Both the position numbers and the translations under genes were made by a program. The notes under the pieces were generated by a model. That model made no database searches. It saw only the letters and a list, made by a program, of their open reading frames with translations, and was not told the DNA's origin. Source: Elusimicrobiota bacterium (GTDB lineage: Bacteria > Elusimicrobiota > Elusimicrobia > UBA1565 > UBA9628). Taken from it: a stretch of 64,000 bases of DNA. The stretch is taken from assembly GCA_023249675.1 (NCBI GenBank), contig JAHFCE010000010.1, forward strand, positions 1 through 64,000, given 5' to 3'. This document shows positions 17,107 to 25,696 of the stretch, in pieces (the stretch's first letter is position 1; each line of letters opens with the position of its first letter).

Positions 17107-18396
17107 CTTCTTGCGTTGAAGACGCAGGATCTCCTCAGCGGCGAAAGGGAACAGCATGGGTAGATAAAGGAGTTTGTGGCGTGTGGCGCTGCCGAGGTCC
17201 GGCTCGAGCAGGCCCGAGCTCACGGCCATTCCGGCGAAAAACAGGAGAAGAAAGGCCCGGTCCGAGGTCTTGGGGCCGCGCAGGGCGTTGAGGAGGCCGA
17301 GGCCGGCCAATGTCAGAAGGACGAGGTTCTCGAGGCTTGCCAGCAGACGGCCGAGGCGGCCTTCCAGGGCATACAGGCCGGGCAAGGGCATGAAAAGGGA
17401 ATAGAAAATGCCCTTGGGCAGGAAGGCTGCGACGTCCCACCAGGACTCGAAGCGGGCCTCCGGGAAGAGCTGGGTCGCGATCTCGCGGTCGCGATTGGCG
17501 CGGGCCCAGTGTCTGTCGACCTCCAGTTGCGAGCGTCGAAATTCCGTCAAACCCCGGGGAGAGGTCGGACGGCTTCTCTCGTCCCAACTGACGGGGACGA
17601 TATGGGTTGCGAGCCCGCGGCTGCGCGTATCCTTCTCGCCCGTCCAGCGGCTCATCAGGAAGCGTGAGGTAGGCGCGTAGAGGGCCAGCGCGGCCAGGCA
17701 TACGGCGAAATAAAGGATCGCGAAGCGGACCTTCCGGCGGCGGACCATTTCCAGAGCGTAGGCTGCCGCCATTGCCGGTGTCAAGACAAGAAGAAGGTGG
17801 GCGCGGTAGAAAGCGCCCGCGGTCAGCGCCAGGATGACCCCGGCGGCGATGAGAACAGTGCTTGCGGTCCGGCGCGGCGAGCCTTTGAGCAGGATCAGGA
17901 AGCCCCAGAGCGCCAGATAGGAGAGGAGATTACTCGGAGACTCCTTGAAGTTTTGGGAGGTGAAGAAGACGTGAGAAGGCCAGGCTGCGCACAGGGCCGC
18001 GCTCGCCAGCGCCGGTCCCGGTCCGAAGGCCGGCAGAAGGGCGGCGGCCAGGACCATGCAGGCCAACGCTCCCAGCGAGGCGTTGAAGAGCTTCATGGCC
18101 AGGGGGTGCGGGCCAAAGAGGCGGTAAAGGGAGAGCTGGGTCTTGACCTGCACGAGCTGGCTTTGGGTGGCGTTGGAGATGAAGGGGCGGCCTGCCGCCC
18201 TGTCCGCCCGCGTCTGTGCGACCAGGAGTTCGATGCGTTGAGCGTCCGTGTAGTAGTAGGAAGGGAAAATCGGGTGCGTCTCGGTCAGGATGGCAGCGCC
18301 CGCGCGCAGGACCAGGGCGACGGCGCCGATCCAGACCAGACGCTGCTTAGTCTGAGACACGATAGCGCAGGAGGCACCAGAGGTAGGTGAAGCCAT
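17089..18396 (-). CDS. GT39/ArnT-like polytopic membrane glycosyltransferase
   Basis: Roughly ten hydrophobic segments across 435 residues, with the first periplasmic loop (THPIFPSYYYTDAQRIELL) following TM1, where GT39-type enzymes carry acidic catalytic residues. Such proteins transfer a sugar from a polyprenyl-phosphate donor at the periplasmic face. The neighbour directly upstream is a DPM1-like GT2, which commonly supplies that donor. The annotated start overlaps the GT2 by 50 bases; a GTG at 18360 would reduce the overlap to 14 bases and begin just before the first basic and hydrophobic segment, so it is a good alternative. Substrate unknown. Confidence 0.75.
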   Translation of the reverse strand: MASPTSGASCAIVSQTKQRLVWIGAVALVLRAGAAILTETHPIFPSYYYTDAQRIELLVAQTRADRAAGRPFISNATQSQLVQVKTQLSLYRLFGPHPLAMKLFNASLGALACMVLAAALLPAFGPGPALASAALCAAWPSHVFFTSQNFKESPSNLLSYLALWGFLILLKGSPRRTASTVLIAAGVILALTAGAFYRAHLLLVLTPAMAAAYALEMVRRRKVRFAILYFAVCLAALALYAPTSRFLMSRWTGEKDTRSRGLATHIVPVSWDERSRPTSPRGLTEFRRSQLEVDRHWARANRDREIATQLFPEARFESWWDVAAFLPKGIFYSLFMPLPGLYALEGRLGRLLASLENLVLLTLAGLGLLNALRGPKTSDRAFLLLFFAGMAVSSGLLEPDLGSATRHKLLYLPMLFPFAAEEILRLQRKKSGRGV

Positions 18397-19045
18397 CCCT
18401 CCAAGTGATTTTCTTGCCCTCGGCGTAGGTGCGGCCGGAGTAAGAGATTGGGACTTCGTAGAGGCGCAGGCGGCGCTTGCAGATCTTCGCCGTCAGTTCG
18501 GCCTCGATGCCGAAGCGCTCGCTGCGGAGCGGGATGGCTTTGAGCTTCTCAGTCAGGAAGGCCTTATAGCAGGTGCCCATGTCGGTCAAGTTGATGTCGT
18601 ACAGGACGTTGGTGAGCAAGGTGAAGATCATGTTTCCGAAGTAGTGCCAGAAGAAGAGGACGCGGTGCGGTCCGCCCAGGAAGCGCGAGCCGTACACCGC
18701 TTCCGCGCGCTGATCGAGCAGGGGTCCGAGCATCATCGGGTAATCGGCCGGGTCGTATTCGAGATCGGCGTCTTGGATGATCACGATGTCACCGGTCGCG
18801 TGCGAGAGCGCTGTTCGCAGGGACGCGCCTTTGCCGCGATTGCGCTCGTGCCGGATCACGGTCGCGCGGTTTCCAAGACCCGAGAGAAGATCGCGGGTGC
18901 CGTCGGAGGATCCGTCATCGACGATGACGATCTGCTTGGCGAGGGGGAGCGGCACCGCCTCGACGCGTCGTACGAGTTCGAGCACCGTGGCCCTCTCATT
19001 GTAGACGGGGATCAGGATCGAGAGGGTTTTTTGCATGGCGGGCAT
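18347..19045 (-). CDS. Glycosyltransferase family 2, DPM1/polyprenyl-phosphate sugar synthase-like
   Basis: A 232-residue GT-A enzyme with LSILIPVYNERATVLELVR at the N-terminus, VIVDDGSSDGTRDLL for UDP/GDP binding and VIIQDADLEYDP as the catalytic DXD-type block. SRFLGGPHRVLFFWHYFGNM and GTCYKAF are characteristic of dolichol-phosphate-mannose-synthase-like proteins. It probably makes a polyprenyl-phosphate-linked hexose for the GT39-like transferases on either side. The start ATG overlaps the upstream stop (TAATG); an internal ATG three codons on is also possible. Confidence 0.88.
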   Translation of the reverse strand: MPAMQKTLSILIPVYNERATVLELVRRVEAVPLPLAKQIVIVDDGSSDGTRDLLSGLGNRATVIRHERNRGKGASLRTALSHATGDIVIIQDADLEYDPADYPMMLGPLLDQRAEAVYGSRFLGGPHRVLFFWHYFGNMIFTLLTNVLYDINLTDMGTCYKAFLTEKLKAIPLRSERFGIEAELTAKICKRRLRLYEVPISYSGRTYAEGKKITWRDGFTYLWCLLRYRVSD

Positions 19046-20220
19046 TATAGGATTTCGCCGCGTGGTCTCAGGGATATCGTGCCCCAGGCCCAGATCAGCA
19101 GAATGAACGTGGAGAACTGTTCATTTTGGAATGACGTTTCGGTCAGAGACATAACAAGCAAGGCCGCGACCGATCCTGCCGCCCAGAGCGCGCGCGTATC
19201 GGCTTCGCCCCGGGCGGCGCGCACAGCGCGCGCCAGTAAAGTCGCGCATAGGGCGAGGAGTGCCGTCGCTCCGAGCAGGCCGCGCTCGGCCAGTTGGTGC
19301 AGATACAGATTGTGAGCGCTGCCCCATTGGCTTTCGCCCTCCAGCAGGCCGATATGGTAGGTTGAAAAAAGACGGTGATAACCGCCGGGACCAACGCCGA
19401 ATAGGGGATGATCGCGGAACATGTTCAACGCGGCGTCCCAGAGGATCCATCGCATCTGATGGGGATTGTGCGGGTCGTAGGGCGTCAGAAGGGCGCTGAT
19501 CGTACGGCCGCCGTTCGGAAGGAATTCCCATGCGGCGCCGACGGCCGCGACCAACAGCAGAGCCGGCAGGGCCCAGCGCCGCGCGCGCGGCTCGAGCAGG
19601 GCGACCACCGCGAAACCAGCGAGGGCGGCGAACAGGGCCATGCGTGTCTGGCTGAAGACCAGGGCCGCGAAGATGAGGGCGGTCAAGAGAGCGGCGGCTC
19701 TCCGCGATGCCTTGAGCGCCGGGCGCAGGAGCACGCACGCCCCGCCCAGGGTTGCGATCGCCATATGCTCGCCGAAGACCACTGGATGGACGAAGCCGTG
19801 CGCGCGGACCATCATCCCGTGGGGCCGGCCGCCAAAAACGGTCTGAGCGACGCCGTAGAGAGCGATGAACCCGAACGAAACTCCAAAAACAGGTCGTAGG
19901 GGCGCCTCGGGTTCGAGTGTGAGCGCCGCCACGAACAGACCGAGTGACCACAGACGATGCCAATCCTTGACCGCGTCGCGCAGCGAAGCCGCCGGCGCGG
20001 ATGAGGAGGAGGCCGCGACGAGGCCGGCCGCGGCGTACAGGATAAGGGCGGCCAGTGCTGGCTCCGCGAGCCAAGCGGCGGCGATACGCCGTCCATCGTG
20101 GCGCGCGCGCGCAAAGAGGGTGAGGGTGAGCAAAGTCAGAGCGACGTTGGTTCCGGCGATGGAAATAGGCAGGAGCAGGGCGCAGAGCGCGAGTGCTATG
20201 GAGAGGGGAGAAAGAGACAT
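19045..20220 (-). CDS. Second O-antigen ligase/polymerase-type membrane protein (Wzy/WaaL-like)
   Basis: A 391-residue protein with about ten hydrophobic helices. The periplasmic-loop motif HPLFGVGPGGYHRLF is followed by SAHNLYLHQLAERGLLG, which carries the H-N-x-hh-xxhAexGhxG pattern of the Wzy_C family, including the conserved His that in WaaL is needed for ligation. This match is better than that of the protein at 10914-12224. Two such proteins in one island could mean one polymerase and one ligase, or two different polymers. It starts 14 bases after the stop of the GT39-like gene and is coupled to the downstream GT2. Confidence 0.87.
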   Translation of the reverse strand: MSLSPLSIALALCALLLPISIAGTNVALTLLTLTLFARARHDGRRIAAAWLAEPALAALILYAAAGLVAASSSSAPAASLRDAVKDWHRLWSLGLFVAALTLEPEAPLRPVFGVSFGFIALYGVAQTVFGGRPHGMMVRAHGFVHPVVFGEHMAIATLGGACVLLRPALKASRRAAALLTALIFAALVFSQTRMALFAALAGFAVVALLEPRARRWALPALLLVAAVGAAWEFLPNGGRTISALLTPYDPHNPHQMRWILWDAALNMFRDHPLFGVGPGGYHRLFSTYHIGLLEGESQWGSAHNLYLHQLAERGLLGATALLALCATLLARAVRAARGEADTRALWAAGSVAALLVMSLTETSFQNEQFSTFILLIWAWGTISLRPRGEIL

Positions 20221-20234
20221 GCGCGGGGCTTAGT

Positions 20235-21776
20235 CTACCAGATTGCGTCCGGGCCCGTCCTCAGACGAAAGACGCGCGCGGACACGCTGGGGGAGAGCGT
20301 CACACAAGCGGCCTCACGCGCGGGCAGGCGTCCCGAGCGAATGGCCTGCGCCACCCCGGAATTGGCCCGATTTAAGAAGGCGGGGAGCGCGGTTTCGGAG
20401 AGGCCCTCGACCAGAATCACGGCCGAGGCGTTCTTGTCCTTCAAGCGGATCAGCGCGGCTTCCGTGGAGGTCTGCGCGTAGCCGAGGTTGACGAATGCCA
20501 GAGTTTGTCCGCGTGCGGCGGCGAGCGAGGATAGATTGTTGGCATTGAGCCACGGGTGCTCGAGTGCAACCGCGACGACGGAGCCGGGGCCTGCGGCGAG
20601 GCTGGCGGCGTTCACGAGGGCCGCTCGGTCCCAGCCCGGATCTGCGGAGGCAACGCCGTTGTAAGCGAGAGCGCGGTCCGGGCCGGCATGAAAGGTCTGG
20701 TCGGCGCAGACAAGCAGGCCTGTCGCAAGAAGAAGCGTCGTCGCCGCGGCGCGCGTCGCGGGGCGGTCGAATGCCATCGCCGCGCGTCCGGCGAGCAGGG
20801 CAAAAACCGGCAGGAGCGGAGCGGCGAGTCTCGTTTCGCGATTGACGCTCGCGGCGTAAACGAGAAGGGGTGCGAGTCCCCAGAGCCCGGCGCGCAGTCC
20901 CGCGCCGAACTTCTCACGCTCGAAAATGACGGCTGCCGCGGCGACGGCGATTGCCGCTACGGTGAGCGGCCAGGAAAAACCGTCGCGGGCGAGTGTCACG
21001 AGCCAAGTCAGACGCGCCGTCCAACCGCCCGCCCCGGCGTAGTTGCTCGCGATGCGGCCGAAGCTCGCGCTCCAGGCAAACCCCAAGACGTACGGAAGGT
21101 TCGCGGCGTACCAGGTCGCCGCCAATGGTGAGGCGAAGAGCAGCGCGGTTTTTATGTGAGGTTTTAGGCGCTTGCGCGCGGGCCAGGCGAAGCCGGCCGC
21201 GATCAGCGGGAAGGTGATCTTGGCGAGTAGGCCGAGTCCGAGCAGAGCGCCGAGCCTCCAGCCCTCGTTCCGATCGTCGCGCCGAGCGGCGGCGCAGCGC
21301 CAGGCCCAAAGTCCGAGGAGGGCGGACAGAAGAGTCTCAACGAGAAAAACGCGCGACAGCCCATAGGCGAGTGGAGTCAGCGCGCATAGGGCGCCGCCGA
21401 GCGCTGCCGCCTCGTGCGCGCGGGGGTGCCCGCGCCACCACTCGGCCGCGGCGCGCGACCAGGCCCACGCCGCGAGTACGGCGAGGGGAAGATTCGCCCA
21501 GACCGCCAAGCGCTCGCTGGTCCCGAAGACGGCGTACAATGGCAGCGGAATGAGTGCGATCAGCGGCGCTTTGATCCGAAAGGCATTTTCGTAGGCGTGA
21601 ATGAACGGCAGTGGTCCTGACTTTAATGCCGTCCAGAGTCGAAAGCTCGTTTCGAGGTACCAGGCGTCGTCCCAGGACGGAGGAGCTAAGTTGCGTCCCA
21701 CATGCCAGGCCGTCGCGGCGAAAGCCCCCGCGGCGGCGGCGCGCGATGCGAGAATCGTCGTTGGCGGGGGCCTCAC
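20235..21776 (-). CDS. GT39/PMT-type polytopic membrane glycosyltransferase
   Basis: The track ORF runs 216 codons too far upstream into the flippase gene. The supported start is GTG 21776, which forms GTGA with the stop of the upstream fusion gene. The resulting 513-residue protein has a first loop with PPSWDDAWYLETS carrying the paired acidic residues expected of GT39/ArnT enzymes, then about ten hydrophobic segments and a NRETRLAAPLLPVFALLAG block, which is common in the family. The C-terminal part is soluble. Codon use is extremely GC-rich. It is likely to transfer a lipid-linked sugar in the periplasm. Confidence 0.8.
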   Translation of the reverse strand: MRPPPTTILASRAAAAGAFAATAWHVGRNLAPPSWDDAWYLETSFRLWTALKSGPLPFIHAYENAFRIKAPLIALIPLPLYAVFGTSERLAVWANLPLAVLAAWAWSRAAAEWWRGHPRAHEAAALGGALCALTPLAYGLSRVFLVETLLSALLGLWAWRCAAARRDDRNEGWRLGALLGLGLLAKITFPLIAAGFAWPARKRLKPHIKTALLFASPLAATWYAANLPYVLGFAWSASFGRIASNYAGAGGWTARLTWLVTLARDGFSWPLTVAAIAVAAAAVIFEREKFGAGLRAGLWGLAPLLVYAASVNRETRLAAPLLPVFALLAGRAAMAFDRPATRAAATTLLLATGLLVCADQTFHAGPDRALAYNGVASADPGWDRAALVNAASLAAGPGSVVAVALEHPWLNANNLSSLAAARGQTLAFVNLGYAQTSTEAALIRLKDKNASAVILVEGLSETALPAFLNRANSGVAQAIRSGRLPAREAACVTLSPSVSARVFRLRTGPDAIW

Positions 21777-23965
21777 GCGAAGCGCTGCTCCCACAGCGCG
21801 AAGAGGCCGTAGAGCGCCAGTCCCCCGGCGAATGAGAGCATGAGTGCAAGCGCCGCGCCAAGCACGCCGAATGGAGGAACGAGCCAGGCGGTGAGCGTTA
21901 GGTTGCCGAGGCCAGAAGCAAGCGCTCCGGCCACCGACAGACGCAGACCGGGAAAGTCGCGCGCGGCGTACAAGGCAGAGACTGTCCCATGCAGAAGTAT
22001 GAGCGCTGCTGCGCCTGCGAACGCCGCCACCCAGAGGAGGTCGAAGTGGTAGCGGCGGCCGAAAAGCGCGATACCCGCGACCGCAGTCGCGCAGAAAAAA
22101 GCCCAGGCCGCGAGCAGTGCGGGCGTTCCCCATTTCCGGAACAATGACCAAATCTCGCGCTGGCCTTCGGTCCCGCTCGCCATCGGGACCAGCACGGCCT
22201 GCAACATATAGAGGAACGCAAGCGCGATTTGCACCGTCGCCGTGAAATAGGCGCTGAACAGGCCGACTTCTTGGGTGCTGGCGTGCCGGTTGAGAAGAAG
22301 CCGCGCGGGGGCCAGGATGCAGGCGGTGGAAAGGAGCGCGGGCGCGGCCGTCGCGGCATAGCGGCCGACGGCCTTGACGAAGTTGAATTCGAAAGCGCGG
22401 CGCAGGTAGCGCCGCAAAGTCCACAACGCGCAGGCGGAGCTGACAAGGAGACTGCCGACGAAGGCCAGGATCATCGCGTGGTGGTCGGCTCCAAAAAAGA
22501 CGACGAGCGCGGTGAGGAGGACGGGTGCTGAGAAGCCATAGACGGTCTCCACGAGTCCGCGGTGCGCGAAGCGCTTGAGGCCGAGCAAGGGGCTGGCCAC
22601 AACCTGGCTGAGTGCCGTCGCCGTCGCGAGAAGCGCTGATAGGGTGAACAGCTCGGCGGGCAGGCCCAGCGCGCGCTCAAGCCAGCCGTGCGCAAGGATT
22701 ATCAGGGGAAGGCTCAGCACGGCCCACACGGCGAACGACGCGAGCGCGGTGGTCACTAGCCGCGCTCGCCGTTCCTCCTCATGTTCGTCGGAGATTAACT
22801 TACTCGTGGCGAGAGGAAAGCCCAGCATGGGGATGATCTGCAGGTAGGCCGCGGCGGCGATGACGAGGTTGGCGCGGCCGTACTCAACGGGGCCAAGCCA
22901 GCGGCCCGCGATGACCTGGGTGGCGAGTGTTGAGATTTTGGCCAGGCCGTAGAGGGAGCCGATCCAGGCAAATCCCTTCAACAGACCTTTTGTGTGCGCG
23001 CCCGAATCCTTGCTGATGAGATTCGCGCCGGTCTGGAGGCACCCCTGCATGATCCCCAGGATGCGTCCCGCGTCGATGACCATTCCCACGAGAGGCAAGG
23101 TCAGAAGGGCCAACTTTCTTTCTTGGATGAGCGCGAAGTTGTTCGATTTTCTTGTCGGATAATAATAACCGCGGAAAAGGATGTAAGCGGCGAGAAAGAA
23201 CCATAGACTGGCCGGGCGCCAGACGGTTGAGCCCAGGAGGACGGCCAGAGCGGTTAGGTAATAGTACGGAGTGTAGTAGTAGGGGATGCCGACGGTCGGG
23301 GCGGTGTAGGCGATATTTTTCTTGAAGATATGCGCCAGGGAATCCCCATAATTGACGCCGATGTAACGGATCACCACATCCTCATTGATCCCGCGCTTAA
23401 TCCCCATTTTCCCGAGCAGAAGCGGCCAGGCGAAGTCGTAGCCCGCGCGACGATTGGCCAGAAAGAGGCCGGTCCTGTCGAAAACGGATTTCTTCACCAA
23501 TGTTGTGGGAATCGTCGGCAGGAAATTCTTGTAGCCGTAGGTCTGCGCGACCGCCGACATGTCGAGGAGGCCGACTCCCGTGAGGATGCAGCCGCCGGAG
23601 ACCAGATCGACCTCGGGATGGGCTGAGACATAATCCCATTGCTTGCGCAGCCAGTCTATTTCGAAATTCTGACCGCAATCCATGAAGGCGATCCAGGTCG
23701 AGATCGCGCGCACAATGGCGATGTTTTTGGAGGAAGACGGCGTGTCCGTGCCTGCAAAAACGTTGTGGAACCTGGTTTCGAACCGGGGCTGGTTCTCCTT
23801 GATCCAATCGTCAATGATTCGGGAAGAGTCGTCGGTCGAGCTCGAATTGACGAAGAACACTTCCCGCGGCATGAGCGTCTGCCGGCTGATGAGTCCGAGG
23901 GTCGTTTGGAGGGTCTTCGATTCGTTGTAGTACGGGAGAGCGACGCTGATGTCAGCGACTGGCAT
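21773..23965 (-). CDS. Fusion of GT2 glycosyltransferase and Wzx/MATE-like flippase
   Basis: Residues 1 to about 230 form a GT-A family 2 domain: VALPYYNESKTLQTTLGLI, FFVNSSSTDDSSRII and a central AFMDCGQNFEIDWL block in the acceptor region. A hydrophobic linker with two or three segments covers about 235-325. From about residue 330 the chain continues as a polysaccharide transporter: LAKISTLATQVIAGRWLGPVEYGRANL is a good match to Wzx/RfbX N-termini, followed by roughly twelve membrane helices to the end. The frame is continuous with no stop or shift. It overlaps the upstream epimerase by 14 bases and the downstream GT39 by GTGA. Coupling of last-sugar addition to export is the natural inference. 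Confidence 0.88.
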   Translation of the reverse strand: MPVADISVALPYYNESKTLQTTLGLISRQTLMPREVFFVNSSSTDDSSRIIDDWIKENQPRFETRFHNVFAGTDTPSSSKNIAIVRAISTWIAFMDCGQNFEIDWLRKQWDYVSAHPEVDLVSGGCILTGVGLLDMSAVAQTYGYKNFLPTIPTTLVKKSVFDRTGLFLANRRAGYDFAWPLLLGKMGIKRGINEDVVIRYIGVNYGDSLAHIFKKNIAYTAPTVGIPYYYTPYYYLTALAVLLGSTVWRPASLWFFLAAYILFRGYYYPTRKSNNFALIQERKLALLTLPLVGMVIDAGRILGIMQGCLQTGANLISKDSGAHTKGLLKGFAWIGSLYGLAKISTLATQVIAGRWLGPVEYGRANLVIAAAAYLQIIPMLGFPLATSKLISDEHEEERRARLVTTALASFAVWAVLSLPLIILAHGWLERALGLPAELFTLSALLATATALSQVVASPLLGLKRFAHRGLVETVYGFSAPVLLTALVVFFGADHHAMILAFVGSLLVSSACALWTLRRYLRRAFEFNFVKAVGRYAATAAPALLSTACILAPARLLLNRHASTQEVGLFSAYFTATVQIALAFLYMLQAVLVPMASGTEGQREIWSLFRKWGTPALLAAWAFFCATAVAGIALFGRRYHFDLLWVAAFAGAAALILLHGTVSALYAARDFPGLRLSVAGALASGLGNLTLTAWLVPPFGVLGAALALMLSFAGGLALYGLFALWEQRFA

Positions 23966-24986
23966 TCTTGAACCTGTGCTCGTTGTAGCGTCGGAACCAA
24001 GCGAGGGTCTTCTTGAGGCCGTCCTTGAAGCCGTGGCGGGGCTTCCAGCCGAAATACTTGTTCACCTTCTCAAAGTCCATATACTGGCAATCGATTTCAC
24101 CCGTCGTTCTCCTGCGCCTCATTGCGGCCGAGACTTGCGCGAAGTCCTTCTTGTTGCCCGCAACGGAATAGATGAGTTTCAAGACCTCGCGCACGGAGAT
24201 GGGGGAATTCGTCCCGGCGTTGAAGACCTGTCCGGAGATCTTTTGCGGATCTTGAGCCAGCGCCTCTCCAATCAACAGGTAGAGGCCCACGACGTCCTCG
24301 ATATAGATGAAGTCCCGGACCTGCGAGCCGTCGCCGCGCGGGACGAACTGTGTATAGCCGAGGGCCGAAGTGATGGCGTCGGGCATGATGGCGGAGAAAT
24401 TGAGCTGGCCGGGACCGTAGATGTTGCAGAAGCGGGTGACCACGATGGGAAGCTTGTAGATCTCGGAGGCATAGGCTTGAGCGATCATGTCGGCGCAGGC
24501 CTTGGACGTGTCGTAAGGATAGCGCGGTTTGAGCGGATAATTCTCCTTGTAGGGCATTTGATCCCGGCCATAAGAGCCGTATGCTTTATCGCTCGAAGCG
24601 ACGACGACGGCTTTGACTGTGAGCGGGAATCGGCGGACGGCCTCGAGCAACGTGTAGGTCCCGCGGACGTTGGTCTCGAAGGTCAGGCGTGGGTTGGCCG
24701 CCGCCACGCCGACTTCGACCTGTGCGGCGAGGTGAAAGACGCAATGGATCTGCTCTTCTGAGATGATTCGCGACAGGAGTTCCTGATCGCAAAGATCGCC
24801 TTCAATCAAGGTTATTTTTGAGGCGAGATCCTCGAAATAAAGAAAAGTGTCCTGCTTCCGGTTTCTGATCAGACCAAAGACGTTGGCGCCCTTACCCAGC
24901 AAGCCTTGAGCGAGATTGCCGCCGATGAAGCCGTTGATCCCGGTAATGAGGACGTTTGTTCCGCGCCAGAAACCGTTCTTTCCCAT
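23952..24986 (-). CDS. Nucleotide-sugar 4,6-dehydratase/epimerase (RfbG-like SDR)
   Basis: An extended SDR with VLITGINGFIGGNLAQ for NAD binding, VVVASSDKAYG holding the catalytic-region Asp/Lys, and YPYDTSKACADM with the catalytic Tyr/Lys. The SSDKAYG and YDTSK blocks are characteristic of CDP-glucose 4,6-dehydratase (RfbG) and close relatives. It directly follows a sugar-1-phosphate nucleotidyltransferase, as rfbG follows rfbF. I take ATG 24986, one base after the upstream stop, rather than the track start at 25010 inside the nucleotidyltransferase. A GDP- or UDP-sugar substrate remains possible. Confidence 0.85.
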   Translation of the reverse strand: MGKNGFWRGTNVLITGINGFIGGNLAQGLLGKGANVFGLIRNRKQDTFLYFEDLASKITLIEGDLCDQELLSRIISEEQIHCVFHLAAQVEVGVAAANPRLTFETNVRGTYTLLEAVRRFPLTVKAVVVASSDKAYGSYGRDQMPYKENYPLKPRYPYDTSKACADMIAQAYASEIYKLPIVVTRFCNIYGPGQLNFSAIMPDAITSALGYTQFVPRGDGSQVRDFIYIEDVVGLYLLIGEALAQDPQKISGQVFNAGTNSPISVREVLKLIYSVAGNKKDFAQVSAAMRRRRTTGEIDCQYMDFEKVNKYFGWKPRHGFKDGLKKTLAWFRRYNEHRFKNASR

Positions 24987-24987
24987 T

Positions 24988-25674
24988 TTAGTTTCCCTGG
25001 AAACGACCAATATTTTTTTCCGCTTCTTCGAGATCTTTGATCGTATTGACGGTGATGTGAACGCCTTTATGTCGATAGGCGTTGAGCTGTCCCTGGGCGA
25101 CGAGGTGGCTGAGGAAATCCTCGAAGTGTTTGAAGCCGCGCATCCAGGAGAGAGCTTCCTTCTCGAAATAAAAGTAGCCGATGTTGATCCACTTGTCGAG
25201 GGTCGGCTTTTCCATGAAGGAGACGACCTTCCCGTCTTCCGCGACTTCCAGAAGGCCGAACTGGCTTCGCATCGGCCAAACCGTGATCGTCACTTTTTCA
25301 GGGCGCGAATGATGGAACGCAGCGAGATCGTCCAGATTGACATCGGACAGCGTATCTCCATAGAGGACGAGGAAATCCCCCTTGATGAGGGGGCCGCAAT
25401 CGGCCAATCTCTTGATGATGTCGACATCGCCGGAATCGACGAGCTCCACTTTTAATCCGAGATCCTTCTCGAAATATTTTTTTATCTTATCCGCTTTATA
25501 TCCCACCGCCGCGATAAATTCTTTAATGGAGTATCGTTGAGAATGCTCAACGATATGTCCCAAGAGGGGTTTGCCGTGGATGGCAACGAGAGGCTTGGGC
25601 AGGTCCTCGGTCAGGGGGCGAAGACGCTCGCCTTTCCCGCCGCAAAGAAGAATGACCTGGAGGGCTGCGTCCAT
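24988..25674 (-). CDS. Sugar-1-phosphate nucleotidyltransferase (RfbF/RmlA-like)
   Basis: The N-terminal signature is LCGGKGERLRPLTEDLPKPL, with Cys in place of the usual Ala of L-A-G-G-x-G-T-R-L. The metal-binding Asp is in LVLYGDTLSDVNL, and a sugar-site block is FMEKPTLDKWINIGYFYFE. At 228 aa it is shorter than RfbF (about 257 aa) and RmlA (about 290 aa) and is nearer the catalytic-core-only class. With the adjacent RfbG-like dehydratase it could make CDP-4-keto-6-deoxyglucose, but the nucleotide cannot be told from sequence by eye. A promoter with an extended -10 sits just upstream. Confidence 0.82.
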   Translation of the reverse strand: MDAALQVILLCGGKGERLRPLTEDLPKPLVAIHGKPLLGHIVEHSQRYSIKEFIAAVGYKADKIKKYFEKDLGLKVELVDSGDVDIIKRLADCGPLIKGDFLVLYGDTLSDVNLDDLAAFHHSRPEKVTITVWPMRSQFGLLEVAEDGKVVSFMEKPTLDKWINIGYFYFEKEALSWMRGFKHFEDFLSHLVAQGQLNAYRHKGVHITVNTIKDLEEAEKNIGRFQGN

Positions 25675-25684
25675 CAGATATTAC

Positions 25685-25693
25685 AGTATACCA
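25685..25693 (-). promoter_or_regulatory. Candidate internal promoter with extended -10 (TGGTATACT)
   Basis: On the minus strand, TGGTATACT lies in the 22-base gap before the nucleotidyltransferase, ten bases from its ATG. The TG one base before the hexamer makes an extended -10, which can work without a -35. It could give a secondary transcript of the 25.7-17.1 kb genes. Confidence 0.4.
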
Positions 25694-25696
25694 CGG

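Noticed and set aside
21777-22424. N-terminal 216 codons of the track ORF 20235-22424
   Set aside because: They lie inside the flippase gene in another frame; the GT39-like protein starts at GTG 21776 with GTGA coupling.
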